Position numbers and translations under genes: made by a program. Positions 1-4,883 of a stretch of 5,759 nucleotides of DNA are shown here, piece after piece. Positions within the stretch are counted from its first letter, which is position 1. Each line of letters begins with the position of its first letter. The notes below the pieces were generated by a model, which did not search any database, was not told the DNA's origin, and saw nothing but the letters and a program-made list of their open reading frames with translations. Source of the DNA: Sulfurovum sp. (GTDB lineage Bacteria; Campylobacterota; Campylobacteria; Campylobacterales; Sulfurovaceae); the NCBI GenBank assembly GCA_004377245.1, contig SOIK01000279.1, forward strand, positions 1 to 5,759, written 5' to 3'.

Positions 1-4
1 TAAA

Positions 5-487
5 TTACTTCTTTTTACGCATCTTTACCCTCTGAAGGTGAGTAATTGCAATGGCCATAGCATCTGTAATATCTAATGGCTTTATCTCTTTTTTTATCCC
101 CAGTAATCTTTTCACCATAAATGCCACTTGTTCTTTGGTTGCTTTACCATTTCCTGTCACTGCTTTTTTCACTTGCAAAGGTGTATATTCATAAAAATAT
201 CCTACCTCTTGGAGTATCTTTAGGGAGAGAGCTCCTCTAAATTGTGCAAGCTTTAAAACGGACTTTGGATTATAGGCAAAAAAGATATCTTCAATAGCCA
301 CTTCATCTACCTTATGTGCCTTTAAAATGATGTCTATACCCTCTACAAGCTCTACTATCTGCTCTTGCAGCTCTTTTGTCTTGATTTTAAGTAAACCTGC
401 CTCAACAAGTGAAAACTTTTTTCCATCCCAATGTAGTATGCAGTACCCTAAATTACGGCTTCCGGGGTCTATTCCTAAAATATTCAT
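5..487 (-). CDS. ruvC: Crossover junction endodeoxyribonuclease RuvC
   Basis: RuvC is the Holliday-junction resolvase: a dimer that nicks four-way junctions in concert with the RuvAB branch-migration motor during recombinational repair. The 160-residue product is close to the usual family length and complete. The N-terminus has the RNase H-like strand [13 protein letters not shown] with catalytic D7. AIED supplies E66, and the C-terminal [10 protein letters not shown] supplies D139 and D142, so the four-acid metal site is intact. The segment around [14 protein letters not shown] (75-87) matches the conserved dimer/DNA-binding helix of the family. The tail is basic (KMRKKK). The start at 487 is supported by an AAAGG ribosome binding site (plus-strand 493-497) five bases upstream. 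The gene diverges from dnaA, and its start codon and ribosome binding site are embedded in DnaA boxes, so regulation by DnaA is plausible but inferred. Confidence 0.96.
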   Translation of the reverse strand: MNILGIDPGSRNLGYCILHWDGKKFSLVEAGLLKIKTKELQEQIVELVEGIDIILKAHKVDEVAIEDIFFAYNPKSVLKLAQFRGALSLKILQEVGYFYEYTPLQVKKAVTGNGKATKEQVAFMVKRLLGIKKEIKPLDITDAMAIAITHLQRVKMRKKK

Positions 488-514
488 TCACACCTTTGTT
501 CACATAGTGAATAA
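484..514. promoter_or_regulatory. DnaA-box cluster, ruvC-proximal (three boxes)
   Basis: The boxes are TCATTCACA at 484-492 (+), TTGTTCACA at 496-504 (+), and AGTGAATAA at 506-514 (minus strand, reading TTATTCACT). The first matches the Helicobacter consensus TCATTCACN exactly and covers the ruvC start codon (complement of 485-487). A weaker near-match, TTATTCAAC, follows at 517-525. Core starts are 12 bp apart for the first pair, and the second and third boxes converge. The cluster lies inside the ruvC translation-initiation region. Confidence 0.78.
493..497 (-). promoter_or_regulatory. ruvC ribosome binding site
   Basis: On the minus strand this reads AAAGG, five bases before the ruvC ATG. 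It lies between two DnaA boxes (484-492 and 496-504) and overlaps the second by two bases. It fixes the ruvC start at 487. Confidence 0.7.
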
Positions 515-541
515 AATTATTCAACTCTGTTTAATACCCCT

Positions 542-565
542 ATTTTAGCTTAAATTGGCTAAAAT
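542..565. promoter_or_regulatory. Palindrome with divergent -10-like elements (ruvC/dnaA promoter region)
   Basis: A perfect 8-bp inverted repeat, ATTTTAGC (542-549) and GCTAAAAT (558-565), is separated by 8 bp. The right arm ends in TAAAAT (560-565) on the plus strand and the left arm ends in TAAAAT on the minus strand (547-542). Each matches TATAAT at five of six positions and faces its own gene. That would place dnaA transcription starts near 572 and ruvC starts near 535. No convincing -35 is present, which is normal for Campylobacterota sigma-70 promoters. The palindrome is directly visible; its promoter role is inferred. Confidence 0.5.
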
Positions 566-573
566 GCTAGAAG

Positions 574-624
574 TTATTCACATTAAGAATTCTAATACTC
601 TTAAAATGTGAAAATCTGTTCACA
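574..624. promoter_or_regulatory. DnaA-box cluster, dnaA-proximal (three boxes)
   Basis: The boxes are TTATTCACA at 574-582 (+), TGTGAAAAT at 607-615 (minus strand, reading ATTTTCACA), and CTGTTCACA at 616-624 (+). The last two abut with no gap and face in opposite directions. All three lie between the proposed dnaA promoter and the dnaA start, in what would be the mRNA leader, a position suited to autorepression by DnaA. Confidence 0.78.
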
Positions 625-652
625 CATTTAAAAATATTAAAGGCATTTAGAG

Positions 653-1987
653 ATGAATATTGGACAAAAAGTACTTTTTGAACTTAAAAAAGAGATCAGT
701 GAAACAGAATATGAACGCTATATCAAAAAACTTATTTATGATACTAAACGCTCTCGAAGTAACATAGTCTATTTTAACGCACCCAATATGCTTATAGCAA
801 AATGGGTTAAAACCAAATATACCGATAAACTGACACACCTTTTTGAACTTCAAAATGAGGTGAAACCTGAAATAGAAATTACTATAGGCAAACAAACGAA
901 ACAGACCCCTATAGCAGCAACCAAACAAAGCAGTGAAAAAAGCAGTTCCAAAAGTACCTATTTGAATCCCTCTCTTACATTTGATAGTTTTATTGTTGGA
1001 GACTCCAACCAATTTGCATACACTACAGCAAAATCTGTAGCAGAAAAACCTGGTAAGCAATACAACCCGCTCTTTATCTACGGTGGTGTAGGGTTAGGTA
1101 AAACACACCTGCTTCAAGCCATAGGTAATTATCATATAGACTTGGGTAAAACAGTTATCTATACTACACTTGAACAATTTATGAACACATTTACTTCTCA
1201 TCTGCGTTCTCAAACGATGGATAGATTTAGAGATAAATTTAGAGAGTGTGATCTGCTACTTATAGATGATATACAATTTTTAAGTAGAAAAGAACAAACT
1301 CAAGAAGAGTTCTTTCACACCTTTAATGAACTCTATAATGCCAACAAACAAATTGTGATCACTTCAGACAGACAGCCCAATAAAATCGCTGGATTGGTTG
1401 ATAGACTTAAAAGTCGTTTTGAGTGGGGTCTCATGGCAGATATCCAACCTCCAGGACTTGAAACTAAAATTGCTATTATTCAGAAAAAATGTGAATTGGA
1501 TGGTATTAAACTTAACCATGAAATCATCAACTTTATCGCTACTCACATGGGTGATAATATACGTGAAATTGAAGGTACGATCATTAAACTTAATGCCCTT
1601 TCTTCCATGTTAAATCAAGAAATCACCCTTGATTTTGCACAAAATGCCATCAGAGATCAACTCAAAGAGAAAAAAGAAAATGTTACCATAGACGATATTG
1701 TTAAAATCGTCTCTCGTGAGCTCAATATAAAACCTTCTGATATTAAATCTAAAAAACGTACAAAAACTGTCGTCAATGCTAGAAGAACAGCGATCTATTT
1801 AGCTCGAAATCTTACGCCTAACTCCATGCCTCAAATTGCTCTGTATTTTGGTATGAAAGACCATACAGCTATCTCGCATGCTATGAAAAAGATCAATGAA
1901 ATTATAGATAACGACGAAAATTTTAAAGTGTTGTTAGAAGAACTCTCAAATAAAATTCATACAGATACACAAAGTCTTGAGAATTGA
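653..1987 (+). CDS. dnaA: Chromosomal replication initiator protein DnaA
   Basis: DnaA binds origin boxes, oligomerises as an ATP-bound filament and melts the unwinding element so that helicase can load. The 444-residue protein has all four domains. Domain I spans about 1-80, and a Gln/Ser/Lys-rich linker (about 81-103) separates it from the AAA+ core. The core shows Walker A GGVGLGKT (144-151), Walker B LLLIDDIQF (201-209), sensor I ITSDR (236-240), box VII RLKSRFEWGL with the likely arginine finger R255, and sensor II in GDNIREIEGTI (300-310). The C-terminal helix-turn-helix contains KDHTAISHAMKKI (402-414), the DnaA signature. The start has no strong ribosome binding site (only AGG at 641-643), which may keep translation low. 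It is flanked on both sides by TTCAC boxes. No terminator separates it from dnaN. Confidence 0.98.
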   Translation: MNIGQKVLFELKKEISETEYERYIKKLIYDTKRSRSNIVYFNAPNMLIAKWVKTKYTDKLTHLFELQNEVKPEIEITIGKQTKQTPIAATKQSSEKSSSKSTYLNPSLTFDSFIVGDSNQFAYTTAKSVAEKPGKQYNPLFIYGGVGLGKTHLLQAIGNYHIDLGKTVIYTTLEQFMNTFTSHLRSQTMDRFRDKFRECDLLLIDDIQFLSRKEQTQEEFFHTFNELYNANKQIVITSDRQPNKIAGLVDRLKSRFEWGLMADIQPPGLETKIAIIQKKCELDGIKLNHEIINFIATHMGDNIREIEGTIIKLNALSSMLNQEITLDFAQNAIRDQLKEKKENVTIDDIVKIVSRELNIKPSDIKSKKRTKTVVNARRTAIYLARNLTPNSMPQIALYFGMKDHTAISHAMKKINEIIDNDENFKVLLEELSNKIHTDTQSLEN

Positions 1988-2013
1988 CTTATAAAACTTG
2001 AATAAAAAAAAGA

Positions 2014-2019
2014 TATAAT
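2014..2019 (+). promoter_or_regulatory. Likely dnaN promoter -10 (TATAAT)
   Basis: An exact TATAAT lies downstream of an A-rich stretch with an A8 run (2004-2011), the usual form of a Campylobacterota housekeeping promoter without a clear -35. The start point would fall near 2026, giving a leader of about 135 nt before dnaN. TTGAAT at 1998-2003 is too close, and TTGACT at 1984-1989 too far, to be a standard -35. Confidence 0.55.
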
Positions 2020-2025
2020 TTTAAA

Positions 2026-2044
2026 AGTGAAAAGATGTGAATGT
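2026..2044 (-). promoter_or_regulatory. Two DnaA boxes at the dnaN promoter start point
   Basis: AGTGAAAAG at 2026-2034 and TGTGAATGT at 2036-2044 both read as TTCAC cores on the minus strand (CTTTTCACT and ACATTCACA). Their cores start 10 bp apart, one helical turn, so both lie on one face of the DNA. They cover about +1 to +18 of the predicted dnaN transcript, where bound DnaA could block transcription. Confidence 0.7.
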
Positions 2045-2062
2045 TTAAAGAAAATTAAACAT
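2041..2062. repeat. Inverted repeat in the dnaN leader (first)
   Basis: ATGTTTAA (2041-2048) and TTAAACAT (2055-2062) are perfect 8-bp complements around a 6-nt loop, AGAAAA. The left arm overlaps the end of the DnaA box at 2036-2044. There is no T-run after it, so it is not an intrinsic terminator. It may be an RNA stem in the dnaN leader, or chance in AT-rich DNA. Confidence 0.5.
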
Positions 2063-2092
2063 ATCTCATAACAACAGTAAGATAGGCAATAG

Positions 2093-2124
2093 AGTAGTTT
2101 TTCACATATTCATGTCAAACTACT
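2093..2124. repeat. Inverted repeat enclosing the third oriC2 DnaA box (second)
   Basis: AGTAGTTT (2093-2100) and AAACTACT (2117-2124) are perfect 8-bp complements. Inside, ACAT (2104-2107) and ATGT (2112-2115) can add four pairs around an ATTC loop, leaving a small 3-by-1 internal loop. The DnaA box at 2098-2106 and its near-match neighbour lie within it, and the right arm overlaps the triplet run at 2120-2128. No T-run follows, so a terminator is unlikely. Confidence 0.5.
2098..2114 (+). promoter_or_regulatory. DnaA box next to the unwinding element, with a degenerate partner
   Basis: TTTTTCACA at 2098-2106 has an exact TTCAC core. ATATTCATG at 2106-2114 has the one-mismatch core TTCAT in the same orientation, 8 bp downstream. 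Both point toward the triplet run and AT-rich tract, the polarity expected if DnaA is guided from duplex boxes onto single-stranded DNA. The first site is well supported; the second is tentative. Confidence 0.6.
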
Positions 2125-2150
2125 ACTACGTACTAAATTATTAAAAATAA
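2120..2150. other. Putative DnaA-trio and AT-rich DNA unwinding element
   Basis: The plus strand has three CTA triplets at 2120-2128, so the minus strand reads TAGTAGTAG, i.e. 3'-GAT-5' three times, the preferred form of the DnaA-trio described in Bacillus subtilis. It starts 5 bp after the degenerate box and 13 bp after the exact box. It is followed by an almost pure A/T tract (2131-2150) ending at the dnaN ribosome binding site. The sequence match is direct; function as the melting site is inferred. Confidence 0.6.
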
Positions 2151-2156
2151 GGGGAG
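2151..2156 (+). promoter_or_regulatory. dnaN ribosome binding site
   Basis: GGGGAG ends three bases before the dnaN ATG at 2160. It is much stronger than the weak site before dnaA, suggesting clamp is translated more efficiently than initiator. It directly adjoins the AT-rich unwinding tract. Confidence 0.65.
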
Positions 2157-2159
2157 TCT

Positions 2160-3227
2160 ATGAAGATAAGAGCACAAAAACAGATTATAGAATCAATACT
2201 CATCAATCTACAACCTTTTTTAGAAAAAAAAGATGCAAGTCAAATCACCTCACACATACTATTTAACTCACAAAATGGTAAATGTATTGTTAAGGCAACA
2301 GATGGAGAGATAGGCTTGAAGATCGTTACTGATCATATTATGATCGAGTCTGAAGGTTCATTTACTGCAAATGGTAAAAAATTACTTGACATCATTCGTA
2401 TTTTAAAAGATGATGAAATTACTTTGGAACTTTTAGACAATACACTTATTGTTAAACAAAAACACTCTAAATTTAAATTACCGACATTTGATCCTGATTC
2501 TTATCCAAGTTTTCCAACTGTAGAAGATAAACCCCAAATTACTTTGGACTCTTTAAGTCTTATTCAAAATCTTAAAAAAATCTCTCCTGCCATAGATACA
2601 AACAATCCAAAATTTGAACTTAATGGTGCTCTTATTAACATTAAAAATGATTCTACTGATCTGGTAGGTACAGATACAAGAAGATTGGCTATTGCAACGA
2701 TTCAAAGTTCAAACAGTGAAGAACTCTCTTTAATTGTTCCTAAAAAAGCTATTTTAGAAATACAAAAACTCTTTTTAGATCAGATCGATATCTTCTTTGA
2801 TGAAACAAATCTTATTATTTCAAATGAAAATTATTTTTTCTATACACGCCTTATCAATGGTAAATTTCCAGATTATCAGAGAATTGTCCCTTCTACTGTT
2901 AAACATGCAATCACTCTTCCTAAAAAAGAGATGCTAGATGCGATTAAAATGATTACTACTATTTCTCAAGAGATTAAAATGACACTTCTCTCAGATGCTA
3001 TTATTTTTAACTCTTTAAGTGCTGATAATGTAGAAGCTAAAACAGAATTAGAATTGAATACAGGTTTAGATGAAAAATTTGAATTAAGTTTTAATAGTAA
3101 ATATATTTTAGATTTTATTTCACAAATTGATAAGAATGAATTTACTATAGAATTTAATGAGCCTAGTCTGCCATTTATTGTAAAAGACGATAATTTTATT
3201 ACGATCATCATGCCAATTGTTGCATAA
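2160..3227 (+). CDS. dnaN: DNA polymerase III beta subunit (sliding clamp)
   Basis: DnaN forms a ring-shaped dimer that tethers the replicative polymerase and other clamp-binding proteins to DNA. At 355 residues it is near the usual length and should fold as three similar clamp domains of about 120 residues each. Family landmarks are visible: TDTRRLA (171-177), NGKFPDYQRIVP (233-244), FNSKYILDFI (311-320), and a hydrophobic C-terminus ending MPIVA in place of the E. coli MPMRL, which forms part of the protein-binding pocket. The start is set by GGGGAG just upstream. It follows dnaA across the oriC2 gap and may be read both from its own TATAAT promoter and by read-through from dnaA. The stop is followed only 15 bp later by pyrG, implying co-transcription. 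Confidence 0.97.
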   Translation: MKIRAQKQIIESILINLQPFLEKKDASQITSHILFNSQNGKCIVKATDGEIGLKIVTDHIMIESEGSFTANGKKLLDIIRILKDDEITLELLDNTLIVKQKHSKFKLPTFDPDSYPSFPTVEDKPQITLDSLSLIQNLKKISPAIDTNNPKFELNGALINIKNDSTDLVGTDTRRLAIATIQSSNSEELSLIVPKKAILEIQKLFLDQIDIFFDETNLIISNENYFFYTRLINGKFPDYQRIVPSTVKHAITLPKKEMLDAIKMITTISQEIKMTLLSDAIIFNSLSADNVEAKTELELNTGLDEKFELSFNSKYILDFISQIDKNEFTIEFNEPSLPFIVKDDNFITIIMPIVA

Positions 3228-3232
3228 AAGGA
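3228..3232 (+). promoter_or_regulatory. pyrG ribosome binding site
   Basis: AAGGA directly follows the dnaN stop and lies 10 bases before the pyrG ATG at 3243. It is only three bases from an out-of-frame ATG at 3236 that opens a four-codon frame ending at 3250. The PyrG N-terminus matches the family only from 3243, so that start is kept. Confidence 0.6.
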
Positions 3233-3242
3233 AAAATGTTAA

Positions 3243-4883
3243 ATGAGTGAAAACAAAACAAAATATATTTTTGTTACTGGTGGTGTTCTTTCTTCTTTAG
3301 GAAAAGGTATTACTGCTGCGAGCGTAGGAACGTTATTAAAGCATACGGGGAAACGTGTAGGTGTACTTAAACTTGATCCATACATCAATGTTGACCCTGG
3401 TACGATGTCACCACTTGAACACGGTGAAGTATTTGTAACTAAAGATGGTGCTGAAACAGATCTTGATTTAGGTCATTATGAAAGATTTTTAGATACATCA
3501 CTCACACAAAATAACAACTTTACAACAGGTCTTGTCTATAAAACAGTTATAGAAAATGAACGTAAAGGGAAATACCTTGGAAAAACCATTCAAGTTGTTC
3601 CTCATATTGTAAATGAAATAAAAGAACGTATTATTCGAGCTGGTGAAGGTAAAGATATCCTCATTGTTGAGCTTGGTGGTACAACGGGTGATATTGAAGG
3701 TTTACCATTTTTAGAAACCATTAGGCAAATGAAACATGAGCTTGGTAAAACTCAAGTGATGAATATTCACGTGACACTTTTGCCATACATTAAAGCTGCT
3801 GGTGAACTTAAAACAAAACCAACACAACACTCAGTGCAAGAGCTTAGACGTATTGGTATCGCTCCTCACATGCTTGTACTGAGAGCAGAAGTACCTGTAT
3901 CTAATGAAATTAAACGAAAGATCGCCTATAGTTGCGATGTTGATGAGGATTCTGTGATTGTTGCTGAAGATGCTTCAACGATTTATCAAGTGCCTTTAAA
4001 TTTTTTAGCACAGGACATATTAACGCCTATCTGTAAACAACTAGAACTTGAAAATTGTCAACCAAAAATGGATGAATGGGCAAATCTGGTACATAAGATC
4101 ATTATGCCTAGTGATGAGATGAAGATAGCATTTGTTGGAAAATACTTAGATCTTAAAGAGTCTTACAAATCATTAACAGAAGCACTCATCCATGCCGGGG
4201 CACATCTTGACAGTAGAGTGAACATCAAATGGATAGATAGTGAAAAAGTACAAGAAGAGGGTGCACAAAAATTCCTTAATGATTGTGATGGTATTTTGGT
4301 TGCAGGTGGATTTGGTGAACGTGGAATTGAAGGTAAAATTCAAGCTATAAAATATGCAAGAGAAGAAAAAATACCTTTCTTAGGTATTTGTCTTGGTATG
4401 CAACTCTCCATGGTAGAATTTGCTAGAAATGTACTTGGACTCGAAGATGCTAACTCTGTAGAATTTGATGAAAATACTTCAAATCCACTTATTTATCTTA
4501 TAGATGAGTTTATAGATGCCAGTGGTTCAAAACAAGTAAGAACAAAAACATCTCCAATGGGTGGAACGATGCGTCTTGGTGAGTATGAATGTGAAACAAA
4601 AGAGGGTTCAAACCTTAGAGCTGCGTATGATGCACCAATGATTTTTGAAAGACACAGACACCGTTATGAAGCCAATCCTAAATATAGAGAGGCACTTGAA
4701 GCAAATGGTATGGATATCACAGGTGAATCTCATGGGCTTATAGAAGCAGTTGAAGTAGTGGATCATCCATGGTTCTTGGGGGTTCAATTTCACCCAGAAT
4801 TTACTTCAAGACTTCAAAATGCCAATCCCGCTATTTTAGCATTTGTAGATGCTTCGCTTAAACATAAAAACATAGATGCATAA
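3243..4883 (+). CDS. pyrG: CTP synthase (glutamine-hydrolysing)
   Basis: PyrG converts UTP to CTP using ATP and ammonia from glutamine, the last step of de novo cytidine nucleotide synthesis in the cytosol. The 546 residues match the usual length and both domains are complete. The N-terminal synthase domain has the P-loop [10 protein letters not shown] (13-22), the [16 protein letters not shown] region (42-57), [11 protein letters not shown] (143-153) and KTKPTQHSV (190-198), which contributes to the UTP/CTP site. The C-terminal glutaminase domain (from about 292) has GGFGERG (355-361), GICLGMQ with nucleophile C383, RHRHRYE (470-476) and QFHPEF with H517 and E519, so the catalytic triad is intact. 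It lies 15 bp after dnaN and overlaps recJ by 8 bp, suggesting one transcript. I see no pyrimidine-responsive attenuator before it. Confidence 0.98.
   Translation: MSENKTKYIFVTGGVLSSLGKGITAASVGTLLKHTGKRVGVLKLDPYINVDPGTMSPLEHGEVFVTKDGAETDLDLGHYERFLDTSLTQNNNFTTGLVYKTVIENERKGKYLGKTIQVVPHIVNEIKERIIRAGEGKDILIVELGGTTGDIEGLPFLETIRQMKHELGKTQVMNIHVTLLPYIKAAGELKTKPTQHSVQELRRIGIAPHMLVLRAEVPVSNEIKRKIAYSCDVDEDSVIVAEDASTIYQVPLNFLAQDILTPICKQLELENCQPKMDEWANLVHKIIMPSDEMKIAFVGKYLDLKESYKSLTEALIHAGAHLDSRVNIKWIDSEKVQEEGAQKFLNDCDGILVAGGFGERGIEGKIQAIKYAREEKIPFLGICLGMQLSMVEFARNVLGLEDANSVEFDENTSNPLIYLIDEFIDASGSKQVRTKTSPMGGTMRLGEYECETKEGSNLRAAYDAPMIFERHRHRYEANPKYREALEANGMDITGESHGLIEAVEVVDHPWFLGVQFHPEFTSRLQNANPAILAFVDASLKHKNIDA

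Larger units (their letters stand above)
484..652. other. Proposed oriC1: origin half between ruvC and dnaA
   Basis: This AT-rich gap, plus the first bases of ruvC, has no gene but carries six exact TTCAC cores in a 9-mer DnaA-box context. There are three on the ruvC side, three on the dnaA side, and a palindromic promoter-like element between them. Campylobacterota origins are known to be bipartite, with box clusters on both sides of dnaA, and to use TTCAC-core boxes (Helicobacter consensus TCATTCACN). The location and the box type both fit. I see no good unwinding-element signature here, so I infer that this half mainly binds DnaA and that opening takes place in the dnaA-dnaN gap. Confidence 0.82.
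1988..2159. other. Proposed oriC2: origin half between dnaA and dnaN, with unwinding element
   Basis: This 172-bp gene-free gap contains three exact TTCAC-core DnaA boxes, a near-match box, a CTA triplet run resembling a DnaA-trio, two AT-rich stretches (about 1989-2026 and 2131-2150), a TATAAT element and two inverted repeats. In Helicobacter pylori the second origin half and the unwinding element lie just downstream of dnaA, and in Bacillus subtilis the unwinding region is likewise between dnaA and dnaN. I therefore infer that strand opening starts here, rightward of 2120. No open reading frame of useful size is present. Confidence 0.78.

Noticed and set aside
408..416. Additional DnaA boxes inside genes (AGTGAAAAC at 408-416 in ruvC, AGTGAAACA at 698-706 in dnaA)
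   Set aside because: Isolated five-base cores are expected by chance at this frequency in coding DNA, and they are outside the dense clusters.
327..548. 73-codon plus-strand frame opposite ruvC
   Set aside because: It is antisense to the conserved ruvC coding sequence, runs into the origin gap, and has no family-like motif or plausible ribosome binding site.
647..1060. 137-codon minus-strand frame opposite dnaA
   Set aside because: The Phe/Cys-rich translation is the typical shadow of an AT-rich coding strand; the plus strand encodes an unmistakable DnaA.
1984..2003. TTGACT (1984-1989) or TTGAAT (1998-2003) as a -35 for the TATAAT at 2014
   Set aside because: Spacings of 24 and 10 bp fall outside the usual range of about 16-18 bp; an A-rich upstream region without a -35 fits the phylum better.
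2041..2124. Intrinsic terminator between dnaA and dnaN
   Set aside because: The inverted repeats are AT-rich and none is followed by a T-run, so termination is not supported.
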